Origin: a virus
Virus record (IMG/VR): IMGVR_UViG_3300012920_008291
Span: 1-34,160 of that record
Reading direction: 5' to 3' (one strand)
DNA length: 34,160 bases
A program made the position numbers and the translations under genes. The notes under the pieces were generated by a model. It ran no database searches. It had not been told where the DNA came from and worked only from the letters and a program-made list of their open reading frames with translations. Shown here piece after piece: positions 22,021 to 30,032 of this stretch (positions within the stretch are counted from its first letter, which is position 1; each line of letters starts with the position of its first letter).

Positions 22021-22037
22021 CGTTGTTTCGTGTTGCC
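22021..22037 (-). promoter_or_regulatory. Leader element shared with the 71-aa gene
   Basis: CGTTGTTTCGTGTTGCC is identical to 7022-7038. It lies in the ssb 5' leader, about 25 bases after the promoter -10 box and 31 bases before the ATG. Identical 17-base leaders in two non-homologous genes suggest common control by a protein or RNA. Confidence 0.55.
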
Positions 22038-22060
22038 TCGCTCGATTTGCGAGGATCCTC

Positions 22061-22089
22061 AAAATAAGACACGCTCACACACGTGTCAA
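22061..22089 (-). promoter_or_regulatory. Strong sigma70-like promoter for ssb
   Basis: On the minus strand a perfect -35 TTGACA, 17 bases, then TATTTT (4 of 6). It is in the only long gap of the replication block, between the helicase stop and the ssb start, and an AT-rich stretch upstream may help. Confidence 0.7.
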
Positions 22090-22097
22090 GATACAAT

Positions 22098-22113
22098 GTT
22101 AAAAAAGTTTAAC
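22098..22113. repeat. AT-rich inverted repeat at the helicase 3' end
   Basis: GTTAAA (22098-22103) and TTTAAC (22108-22113) with a 4-base centre, next to the ssb promoter. The core resembles the palindrome at 7104-7123, which also lies just upstream of a promoter. Confidence 0.5.
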
Positions 22114-23779
22114 GCACCTCATCGGCGTAGATGAGACGCTGCTCTTGTCCCGTCGTGTCGACGATGTATTGAGCGTCTCTCCGCGCTTTACCAAGCGCGC
22201 GACCGAAAAGTCCGTGGCGATACACGGTCACGCTCACAGAGTCGGCGAGCTGTCCGTGTCGGTGTGTGCGCGCGATCATCTGCTCCCACCTCGCCGGATG
22301 CGAGAGGGGATGCGCGACGATCTGAGAGCGCCACGCTTGGAGGTTCTTCCCCGTACCATGTGACGCGATCGACATGATACACGGGTGGGCGGTGTGTCGA
22401 TGTGAGTCGAGTCGCGCGCTCGCCTCGCTCCCGCTCCCATACATCGCCCACCCCGTGAGCTCGTGTAATTTACGCGCGACCTCTTGAAGCTGTACCCAGA
22501 TGATCGGCGGGTGTGACTGCGCGCGAGCCCACGCGACGACGTCCTCGACCCACGACGTATCGACCCAAATCGCGCGCGTCGCCGGTGGTTCTCGGTCCCT
22601 CACAGCGTCCCACGCCTCAAGCGCGTCGCGCGCGCGCTGATCTTTGAACGCCCCGCTTTTCAAGTCACGCTTTAAGAGCGCTTCGGAGTCGTAGCGCCCG
22701 ACATCTAAAATACGCCGAGCGGTCGAGCCCCAACCGCGACGCGCCTCGACCCATTGATAATCGGGAGCGCGGTCTCCCCAATCCCATATATAGACGCAAC
22801 CCATCGCGAGTTGAGCCCACACGCGCGAGTAGATCGCATCCCTCGGACTCCAGAGATCCGAGCTACGCAACATAAGCTCGACGGTCTCCTCATCGAGCGC
22901 GTCGTGTGTCGCGCTCACGACGTTCTGATCTGCTAGCAGACGCACGAGCGCAGAGCGTAGCGTCTGCGATTGTTTGTATCGACGCGTCTCGATAACGAGG
23001 GAAGACGCGACACGCTGATCGCTCGAGATCACGACACCCCGCGATCGACGGAGCCGGACGTGCAGACGATCCTCGAGCGTGTCACCTAGAGGGAGCGCGC
23101 CGTCAACGTACTCGCTCATCTGTCGCGTCGCGTCGCCGTCCTCGATGACGCGCGCGAACACGTCGATCATGCTGTTATGTCGAGGGAGTGGGGACCACAC
23201 GCGGAGCGCCCAGTTCATCACATGAGCGTAGTCTCGCAGACTGCGAGAGACGAGTGTCCCGCTCAGCGCGCAGAGCTTCGCGCGACTCGCTCGGATGTAC
23301 GACTCGAGGCGTCTCACGCGCGCGCTCTTGAGGTTCCTTAACGCGTGCGCCTCGTCGCAGATGATCAGGTCGGGCGCGAGCTCCTCGAGTCGCGCGCGCT
23401 GACTCGGTGAGCTTAGTCCCTCGTAGCTCATGACCTCGACGGGGATGAGTCGCCAATGTTGCGCGTAGTCGCGTTGGTCGCTCGCGTTCTGCGCGCGCAT
23501 CGCTGCGGGGAGCAATAACAGTGGACGCTCCGCGCCGAGCACGAGGGGGAGCAAGAGCGACGTGAGCGTCTTACCCGATCCGCAACCCGCGAGCGCGACG
23601 AGCCCGTCTCCGCGTATCGCTTGCACGAGCATCGCGGCTTGGAGCGGTCTCAGCGTCTGCGTCGGCGCGTCTGGATCGCGCGCATATAAGCGAGTCAACT
23701 GATCGACATACTCCTCGCCCGTGACCTCGACGTCGAGGGGGAGCGCGCGGAGTCGGCGCACGTCCTCCGGCTCACTCAT
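22109..23779 (-). CDS. SF2 (SNF2-like) DNA helicase
   Basis: This 556-aa protein has the superfamily 2 motifs: Q-like LRPLQAAM (43-50), Walker A GCGSGKT (65-71), DEAH (142-145), SGT (173-175), motif V SHGTGKNLQAW (about 473-483) and motif VI RTHRHGQ (504-510), which is closest to SNF2/Rad54-type RxHRxGQ. It probably unwinds or translocates on double-stranded DNA during replication or recombination. The start overlaps the upstream nuclease stop as ATGA. Phage genomes commonly place such a helicase beside a RecB-like nuclease, as here. The substrate cannot be told from sequence. Confidence 0.9.
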   Translation of the reverse strand: MSEPEDVRRLRALPLDVEVTGEEYVDQLTRLYARDPDAPTQTLRPLQAAMLVQAIRGDGLVALAGCGSGKTLTSLLLPLVLGAERPLLLLPAAMRAQNASDQRDYAQHWRLIPVEVMSYEGLSSPSQRARLEELAPDLIICDEAHALRNLKSARVRRLESYIRASRAKLCALSGTLVSRSLRDYAHVMNWALRVWSPLPRHNSMIDVFARVIEDGDATRQMSEYVDGALPLGDTLEDRLHVRLRRSRGVVISSDQRVASSLVIETRRYKQSQTLRSALVRLLADQNVVSATHDALDEETVELMLRSSDLWSPRDAIYSRVWAQLAMGCVYIWDWGDRAPDYQWVEARRGWGSTARRILDVGRYDSEALLKRDLKSGAFKDQRARDALEAWDAVRDREPPATRAIWVDTSWVEDVVAWARAQSHPPIIWVQLQEVARKLHELTGWAMYGSGSEASARLDSHRHTAHPCIMSIASHGTGKNLQAWRSQIVAHPLSHPARWEQMIARTHRHGQLADSVSVTVYRHGLFGRALGKARRDAQYIVDTTGQEQRLIYADEVR

Positions 23780-24903
23780 AGACGACGGATGATCACGTCC
23801 GCGAGCTCAGAGAGCGGAGAGACGAGGCGCTCGTACTCTTGACACAGTGGGTCGAGATACAGCGCGCTCACGTTAGAGGGCCACCCCGCCGACGCGATCG
23901 CTCCAGAGTACGCGGACCATCCGCGCCCGTAGTCGACGAGCCCGAGGTGTGGAACTTTGAACTCGGCGCAGAGCTTAGCGCGCACCTCTGCGAACGCCTC
24001 GACCGCGTTCGTCGGTGGATTGCTCGCGCCCTTGATCGGCGTACACCCGATATACAGGATACGCGTTTTCGGCGCTGCGCTCGGCTTCGCTGTCGGCTTC
24101 GGTGCTGTTGGTTTCGCCGTTGGCTCTGCGAGCCCTAACGTTTTGAGTCGCTCTGATGGTGTCATGTCGTTCTCCGTTTCGTTGTTCTCTGTTTGTGTTT
24201 GTGGGGGGCGTTGTTTGTCAGCGTGGAAACACTCGCCCGCATACGGACAGCCTCCATACTTGTCACACGAGTCGTAATTCGGGGGAGTCTCGGCAGCGTT
24301 GCGCGCGCGAGATACGTCGATCATCTGCTCGATTGTCTCTTTGATCTGCGCCCACTGCGTCTCGATGTGGTCGCGCGTCACGATCGAGTCGACGCGCTTA
24401 CTCCACGGAGCCCCGCGCGTCCCATAATATACGTGTGTCAACGTGACCTCGCGCACGTTTGGCGCGTGATCAAGGTACGCTTTCGCGTATAGCACGAGCT
24501 GCACGTCGTGCGCTAGCTCTCGCGCGGTCTTCGTGTATCGTTTATTCGAGCTTGTCTTGTGGTCGAGGATCATCGCGGGCTCGTATGGATAAAGCGCGTC
24601 GATGAAACCGACCACTTTAACGGGCGAGTCGTGGATCGGGATACGCTCAGCGAGGCTCAACTCGATCTCGACAGGTCGATCCGTGGGGACGTGATGCGCG
24701 CCACTCTTCGCGATCTCTCCGGCGAGCGTCGCGCTGAACTCAGTCCCGTCTCGCAACCACGCCTCGAGCTCCGCGTGGACCTTCCCGCCGAGCTCCGTCG
24801 CAGCGGTCGACGGCGAGGGGAGCTTCACGATCTTCTGCAGATACCACTTCCGCGGGCAGTCTCTAAACGTCTTGATTTGAGACGCGGAGACGTGCTTAAT
24901 CAT
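23776..24903 (-). CDS. Cas4/RecB-like Fe-S exonuclease with extra C-terminal domain
   Basis: I start at ATG 24903 (MIKHVSASQIKTF), which overlaps the primase stop as ATGA; an upstream extension to 25092 lies inside that gene. The nuclease core is complete: ASQIKTFRDCPRKW (C16), D102 in GFIDAL, DHK (114-116) and Q135 in the QLVLYAKAY helix, the PD-(D/E)XK and motif-III set of RecB-type nucleases. C16 with C213, C219 and C225 (CDKYGGCPYAGEC) forms a likely 4Fe-4S cluster, as in Cas4 and AddB. A Gln/Asn-rich linker (about 231-246) leads to a 129-residue domain of unknown function with KTRILYIGCTPIKG. That domain could be translated separately from ATG 24165, which has GGAGAACGAC before it. Confidence 0.88.
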   Translation of the reverse strand: MIKHVSASQIKTFRDCPRKWYLQKIVKLPSPSTAATELGGKVHAELEAWLRDGTEFSATLAGEIAKSGAHHVPTDRPVEIELSLAERIPIHDSPVKVVGFIDALYPYEPAMILDHKTSSNKRYTKTARELAHDVQLVLYAKAYLDHAPNVREVTLTHVYYGTRGAPWSKRVDSIVTRDHIETQWAQIKETIEQMIDVSRARNAAETPPNYDSCDKYGGCPYAGECFHADKQRPPQTQTENNETENDMTPSERLKTLGLAEPTAKPTAPKPTAKPSAAPKTRILYIGCTPIKGASNPPTNAVEAFAEVRAKLCAEFKVPHLGLVDYGRGWSAYSGAIASAGWPSNVSALYLDPLCQEYERLVSPLSELADVIIRRL

Positions 24904-27900
24904 GCGGGCGACTCTTCGTCGAATGTGACCCGCGCGAGATACGCGTCTCGGCAGTTCATCACGCGACCGTAGAGCTCGGAGAGGATCGACGTCGCGCTCG
25001 CTGTACGCGTCCCGCTGTGCGCTTGTGGCACAGAGGGAGCGTCGCTCGACGGTGTCGTGAGGGGGTGCTCGGGGCTCCAATATCCGGACCAATGACCATC
25101 TCTCTCGAGTACGCGATCCGCTTTAGGCGCTTCGACCTTCTTCGGGCGCGTGATCTGGTTGCGCTTTGCGATCACACCAACTTTCGCGGACGTCCATTTC
25201 CTCCCGTTCGGTGGGGGGACGTTCTCGCGGTTCAATCGATCGGCGATCGCCTTCTGCGTCGCTTTGACCTCGAACTCTGCGCGGATGATCTCGATCGCGC
25301 GCGGGTGATCCGTCGAGTCGAGGGGGATGAGAGGGGGCGCTTCGATGCGTTCGATATCGTCGCTCATGGTGCTCCGTAATGCGTCGGTAAGTTGTTGAGT
25401 GATCCCGCCGTCCGCGCCTCCGTCGATCGCGCTCATGTACTCGCATGGGATCCGGTCGCGCGCGCACATGTCCTCGCGTAGAAACGAACACCGGCGCGTG
25501 AGCGGTTCATAGTGTGGACGCTCCTCGATGAGTCGCGCGTCGACGTCATACGCTGAACCCTGATCGCATGCGCTCGTCCAATTGATCACGGGTAACGATT
25601 CGCCCCTCGGCTTCGGGGGAGGGGGCGTCGGTGTCGTCGGTGTCGTGGGAGGCGTCCCCCACGGATCGGGCTTCGGTGGTGGTGGGGGTGGCTCGCTCCC
25701 GTCGACCGCGGTGAGCTTGTACCCTAGAGTCCCGCGACTCTTCTGCGCGTCGAGTCTGTATCCCGCGCTCACTTGGTCGCGCCGTTGACCGATCAGGAGA
25801 GACACGCTCCGGAGTGTACATCGATACATCCCCTCACCGATACCGGCTAGCGGTGAGTCGGGCTCGTCTTCCATCGCGGAAGAGATCGCGCGGAACAAGT
25901 CGCGAGAGGTCCAACGATCAGAGCTACGTCGCGACGCTTGCCAATCTGCGAGGATCGAGAAGAGCTCCGTCCGGTCGTCCTCTCTCGCGACGTCGACCTC
26001 TTCGCGTGACAGCGCGACGACGTCCTGAGCCTCGCCGTGAGCGAGCCCAGAGATCCACATGAGGGGGTCGCGGACGATCTCACTCCATCGCTCATACGAC
26101 CCGAACGGGCGAGCCTCGTCGAGGATCGCGCGACGCTCTGCCTCGGGAGCTGATCGCCACGCGCGCAGGATCTCGAGGATCGCACACCACGTATCAGTCA
26201 CACGCGACCGCGCGGTCGCGAGGAGGTCCGCGTGACGGAATCCGCGACGCTGCTCAGGGTGCTCGAGGTCCGTCACGAGACGAATCATAATCGCGCGTCG
26301 ATCGGTGTCTCCGCTCAGCGTCGCGTTGTTACCGGTCGCGCCGAGAAATACGCGATTCGGCGCGACGCGCGTATCGGTCACACCGAGCGGGCGATATGTG
26401 TGTAGAGGCGACGTGAGGAACGCGTCGAGCGTCGCTCCACCGATGCGCCCCGCGACGTTATCCGCGATAAAAATATCCGAGTCGCTGTGGACCAACGAGT
26501 CGAGGACCTTTTTCAATTCTTCCTCACGCGACGGAAGCGACGCCAGAGGGGGCGTCGTACCGTATACGCTCGCGGTCGCTGCGCTGATCAGCTTCGTCTT
26601 TCCTACGCCTTTATTATTCGCAGAGACGAACATCATCGGGGCGACGTCCATCGAGCGACGCAGAGCCACCGTAAACGCGATCGACGCGCCGAGGACCTGA
26701 TGCGCTCGATCTCTCCACGGGAAATCGTGATAGATGTCGATGAGTCTCATGTACGCGTTTAGCGCGGTTAACGGTGACGCGGGGCGATCGTACACGCGAC
26801 GCAACTGCGCGAGGTCCAACTGCGGACACGGTAGAAAATAGGACTGTGTCACCTCACAATAACCCTCACTGAACCGCGTCGGCTCGAGCGTCTCCGGATC
26901 GAGTGGGGGGAGCGTCGTACACGTCTCACACAACGGGAGCTCGTCAGCGATCGCGACGAGATGGATCTTGATCATCCGCTCGGGGACCGAGGTTCGTCGC
27001 GTCTCCCCCTCTCGCGTGACTGCGCTCCATCGCCCAACGCGATTCAGGAGACCCGTGAGATCCGCGACGCTCCAGACCTTCCACCGCGCGCCACCATGAA
27101 TATCACGCTCGACGGTCGCGACGTTGTCGTGACGCCTAAATATACGATTCGGGAACGCTGCCTCGAGGATCTCGACGGCTTGCTCTACGAAGCGCCAATG
27201 ATCGTTCGGGTCGTACACATAATCGAGCTCATCACGCCCGATACACTCGCGCCACTCGTCCGGATATTTCGCTTGTAGATACGCGCGCCACCCCCCGCCC
27301 TCGGCGTAAACTTGGCTACATGAGTTATGTAAACAGTGGAACACATATCCGCCGTCGGGCGTCGCGTGGATGATAGTCGACGACTCGTTCTCTGAGCTGT
27401 GGAGGTGCTCGAGTGGACACTGTACGAGATACGCCGGAGCCCCGTTGATCTCCTTAAACTCGCCCTTCATTAAACCGATACGCTCGAAAAAACGAGGGAG
27501 CCCGTCACCGCTCACCGCGTCACGGCGAGACGTTGAGCGCGTGAGCGCGCCGACCATCACGGCGACATCAGCAGCGTTGAGCGTATACGCGCGCACGTCA
27601 CGCGGGATAAAGAGCTCGCCTCTCTGGTCCTCGTCGTCCCGTCTTACGTAAGGCATCCGCATTAAGCGCGAGGCGTCCTTACATGCGAGATCCCACCGCT
27701 CCGCGTGAGGGAGCGAGGCGACGACATGAGTATAGAACGCGGTCCAATCCGCGCCCCTCGCAGAGGGATCGAGCGCGAATGGTTCGGCGAGTCGCACGAC
27801 CGCGCGCATCCCTCCGCGCGTCGAGTACCACACCGCGCCCGCGAGCATCGGATGAGCGGAGAGCTCACCGACGAGACGACGGAACAGAGGGGGCGTCATC

Positions 27901-28340
27901 CTCGCCCCCCCGTGATCCTCGAGGTCGTAATCTAACACGATGTACGAGAGCGAGACATCACCCGTCTGGATCGCGTCGATCCGCGCGCGTGGCGCTTTGC
28001 CGTGTTTCGTGAGCTTTGGTGCGAGACACATCTGCATGTGAGCGTCGACGCTGTGGGTAGACGTGAGCGCGTCGCTCATCGAAACCACAGGGAAGCGCTT
28101 CGCGTTGCTCGCAGCGTCGCTCGCTCCGGTGACTCGTGGGGAGGGTAGTACGAGCACCGAAGCGTCGAACACATGCTCGAGCTTCGCGCGCGCGTCGTCG
28201 AGCTCGCTGTGTGAGTAGAACGCGCCGTCGTGTATCACAGGAGCCGAGCTCGTCGGCTTCGATGTTTTGCTCGTCCGCTTTACGGCGTCCTCGCCGAACA
28301 GTGAGCCGAGGCGCTGAAGTGGGGATAAAACGGGGGACAT
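24900..28340 (-). CDS. Primase-helicase with zinc motif and C-terminal HTH (1146 aa)
   Basis: A multi-domain replication protein. Residues about 116-260 resemble an archaeo-eukaryotic primase core (YIVLDYDLEDHGG with acidic D137/D139, STRGGMRAVVRL, SRLMRMPYVRR). Residues 308-341 (CPLEH ... FHCLHNSC) form a likely zinc ribbon. Residues 540-700 are a D5/SF3-like AAA+ helicase: Walker A NKGVGKT (576-582), Walker B DIFIADN (622-628), sensor GATGNN (667-672), DTDRR (678-682). A proline-rich linker (883-912) leads to a region with C925, C951, C959 and C966, possibly a second metal site, and a HTH with IADRLNRENVPPPNGRKW (1032-1049), as in serine-recombinase DNA-binding domains. It would prime and unwind at the fork. 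The ATG at 28340 follows GGAGACCT. Confidence 0.88.
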   Translation of the reverse strand: MSPVLSPLQRLGSLFGEDAVKRTSKTSKPTSSAPVIHDGAFYSHSELDDARAKLEHVFDASVLVLPSPRVTGASDAASNAKRFPVVSMSDALTSTHSVDAHMQMCLAPKLTKHGKAPRARIDAIQTGDVSLSYIVLDYDLEDHGGARMTPPLFRRLVGELSAHPMLAGAVWYSTRGGMRAVVRLAEPFALDPSARGADWTAFYTHVVASLPHAERWDLACKDASRLMRMPYVRRDDEDQRGELFIPRDVRAYTLNAADVAVMVGALTRSTSRRDAVSGDGLPRFFERIGLMKGEFKEINGAPAYLVQCPLEHLHSSENESSTIIHATPDGGYVFHCLHNSCSQVYAEGGGWRAYLQAKYPDEWRECIGRDELDYVYDPNDHWRFVEQAVEILEAAFPNRIFRRHDNVATVERDIHGGARWKVWSVADLTGLLNRVGRWSAVTREGETRRTSVPERMIKIHLVAIADELPLCETCTTLPPLDPETLEPTRFSEGYCEVTQSYFLPCPQLDLAQLRRVYDRPASPLTALNAYMRLIDIYHDFPWRDRAHQVLGASIAFTVALRRSMDVAPMMFVSANNKGVGKTKLISAATASVYGTTPPLASLPSREEELKKVLDSLVHSDSDIFIADNVAGRIGGATLDAFLTSPLHTYRPLGVTDTRVAPNRVFLGATGNNATLSGDTDRRAIMIRLVTDLEHPEQRRGFRHADLLATARSRVTDTWCAILEILRAWRSAPEAERRAILDEARPFGSYERWSEIVRDPLMWISGLAHGEAQDVVALSREEVDVAREDDRTELFSILADWQASRRSSDRWTSRDLFRAISSAMEDEPDSPLAGIGEGMYRCTLRSVSLLIGQRRDQVSAGYRLDAQKSRGTLGYKLTAVDGSEPPPPPPKPDPWGTPPTTPTTPTPPPPKPRGESLPVINWTSACDQGSAYDVDARLIEERPHYEPLTRRCSFLREDMCARDRIPCEYMSAIDGGADGGITQQLTDALRSTMSDDIERIEAPPLIPLDSTDHPRAIEIIRAEFEVKATQKAIADRLNRENVPPPNGRKWTSAKVGVIAKRNQITRPKKVEAPKADRVLERDGHWSGYWSPEHPLTTPSSDAPSVPQAHSGTRTASATSILSELYGRVMNCRDAYLARVTFDEESPA

Positions 28341-28347
28341 AGGTCTC

Positions 28348-28398
28348 CGATCTCGGTTGAGGGGTTGAACTTAGCGCCGACACTCTAAACCGAGATCG
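28348..28398. promoter_or_regulatory. Dyad operator across the primase-helicase promoter
   Basis: CGATCTCGGTT (28348-28358) and AACCGAGATCG (28388-28398) are perfect 11-bp inverted repeats with a 29-base spacer, centre to centre 40 bp. One half lies wholly in the promoter spacer between -35 and -10; the other lies in the leader just before the ribosome site. This is the geometry expected of a repressor that loops or covers the promoter, and only one half is transcribed, so an mRNA hairpin is unlikely. Confidence 0.6.
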
Positions 28399-28411
28399 AC
28401 GCATCCGTCAA
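28382..28411 (-). promoter_or_regulatory. Sigma70-like promoter for the replication unit
   Basis: On the minus strand TTGACG, 18 bases, then TAGAGT (4 of 6). It lies in the 74-base gap between the tail-gene stop and the primase-helicase start, and would drive the primase-helicase, nuclease and helicase genes, which are joined by ATGA overlaps. Confidence 0.5.
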
Positions 28412-28414
28412 CGC

Positions 28415-29200
28415 TTATAACTCTGAGATGCTCGGATATCCTAGAGACCCGTTAAACGAAACACCCACTAAGTCGACGCGCACACCCGCGACGATAATGC
28501 GATTTAACACGTCACCCAACACGCCCGACGCCTCGTCGCCTCGCAGATAGAGAGGGAACGGTCCGTTTACCTGGTCGCCATAATCCAACGTGTCAGGATC
28601 TAAGTCGAGGAGGTTCAGGAGATGCCCGCCGTACGGCTGCCCGTTGGGGCGTGTCGCTGCGGTCTCTTGTAGATACGTCGGTGGGACCGAGAGGAGATCG
28701 AGATCGATATAAACGCGGATTCGCGCGTCGCTCTCGACGAAATAGAACGGGAGGAACGCGACCTCGACTCCGGCGCGCTCAGTGCTCCACGCGTCCCAAT
28801 ACGAAGAGCTCACTGTGTTGAGTTGCGCGGTCGTCGTCGCTGTGTCGACCTCATCGACCCACTGATACGAGTCACCGCCGATCCGGATCCACCGATGCGC
28901 GTACGCGGTCGAGGTGAGGCTCGCGTGAGTGAACTCGCCGTCCGCGTTGATTGTGGTCGTGATCGCGGTGATATCGGTCCACGGTTTAAAGAGTGCGTTG
29001 AGCGCAGAGAACAGCGAGCCCACCGTCCCACGAGGTCGATACACAACCGCGCGGAGCACCTCACGCCAAGCGCTCACAGGATACGCGCTCGGTCTCACGA
29101 GCCCGTAGTATTCCCCGAGCGCGTCGAGCTCGTCATCCGCTGCGCGCGTGAAGATCGTCGAGCGTCGAGCGCTCTCAGTCTGTGATAGAGTGCGGATCAT
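28415..29200 (-). CDS. Tail/baseplate protein (261 aa)
   Basis: The last gene of the rightmost tail unit. The N-terminus is helical (DDELDALGEYYGLVR, SAWREVLRAVVYRPRGTVGSLFSALN), resembling distal-baseplate proteins of the P2 gpI neighbourhood, and the rest is beta-rich with aromatic residues. The start at 29200 overlaps the upstream gene by 26 bases and follows GAGGGTGACAC. Its place after baseplate J and fibre-like genes fits a baseplate or tail-tip component. No catalytic motif is present, and the family assignment is weak. Confidence 0.55.
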   Translation of the reverse strand: MIRTLSQTESARRSTIFTRAADDELDALGEYYGLVRPSAYPVSAWREVLRAVVYRPRGTVGSLFSALNALFKPWTDITAITTTINADGEFTHASLTSTAYAHRWIRIGGDSYQWVDEVDTATTTAQLNTVSSSYWDAWSTERAGVEVAFLPFYFVESDARIRVYIDLDLLSVPPTYLQETAATRPNGQPYGGHLLNLLDLDPDTLDYGDQVNGPFPLYLRGDEASGVLGDVLNRIIVAGVRVDLVGVSFNGSLGYPSISEL

Positions 29201-30032
29201 GTGTCACCCTCGCCCCTCGTGCAGCGGTTAAGCGTGGCGCGTCAACGCCGTTTAAAGTGGTCGCGCTCTTTGAGGCGTACGCGACGCGCTCGCCCTCCAT
29301 CCAGACCGCGCCCGCGTCGGCGAATCCGAGCGTCGACTCGACGTGTAGCGTAGCGCCTCCCGTGTATGCCGTCGTGAGACGCGTGATCGCTCCGCTCGCG
29401 TTGAGCTCCGCGAGTGACTGCGCGACGACTCTCGTGAGCGTCGCGAGCGTCGTCTCGGGCTCGTCGGTCGCAGAGGAGTCGAGTACGCGATCGAGCTCCA
29501 TCCGCCGAACTCCGGTCGCATAAGCGCTCGGCAGAGCTGCGCGGAGCTCGTACTCGTGAGCGGTGCGCGTGCGTCGCCTCGCGTTGATCGTGCCGACGTT
29601 CTGCTCTGTGCCGTCGTATCGGATGATAACATCATACGCGCCGACGTCCAACGAGGGAGAGTACGCTCTGAGGATCCGCGCGGGGATGTTCGTCGAGCAT
29701 TGCTCCCCTTGACCGAATAAACCAGAGTGACACGGATACTCGACGCTCTGCGCGTCGACGAGCACCACCTCGAAGCCGGTCGGACGTTGAAAGCGCGACG
29801 CCCCTCGGCGTGGGAAATCACCGACGACCGAGATCGCGTATCCCCCATCGTCACCGATCGCTCGCGTCTCGAGCTCGAGGTATGAAGGAAACGCGGCCCC
29901 GTGATCAGATCCCCACCCATAATCGAGCGTTGACGCGTCCCACGAGGTCGGAGCGTCATCACCCCATCCCCAATCTGGACGTGTGAGCGACTCGGTCGCG
30001 GTCTCGTGACTCGGCGCGCCCCACCCTCTCAC
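29175..30032 (-). CDS. Putative tail protein (285 aa)
   Basis: The gene starts with GTG at 30032, overlapping the previous stop as GTGA. The N-terminus is rich in Trp, Gly and Asp (RPDWGWGDD, YGWGSDHGA). The middle contains beta-type segments (GFEVVLVDAQSVEYPCH, YDVIIRYDGTEQNVGTI). The C-terminal part (VWMEGERVAYASKSATTLNGV, LTAARGARVTHDP) resembles short repeat-like modules of phage tail or fibre proteins. No enzyme motif is seen. Function in tail or baseplate is inferred from the unit it belongs to. Confidence 0.55.
   Translation of the reverse strand: MRGWGAPSHETATESLTRPDWGWGDDAPTSWDASTLDYGWGSDHGAAFPSYLELETRAIGDDGGYAISVVGDFPRRGASRFQRPTGFEVVLVDAQSVEYPCHSGLFGQGEQCSTNIPARILRAYSPSLDVGAYDVIIRYDGTEQNVGTINARRRTRTAHEYELRAALPSAYATGVRRMELDRVLDSSATDEPETTLATLTRVVAQSLAELNASGAITRLTTAYTGGATLHVESTLGFADAGAVWMEGERVAYASKSATTLNGVDAPRLTAARGARVTHDPHSITD

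Noticed and set aside
24900-28340. Serine recombinase or integrase
   Set aside because: Only the helix-turn-helix resembles recombinases; the catalytic serine domain is absent, and the protein is a primase-helicase.
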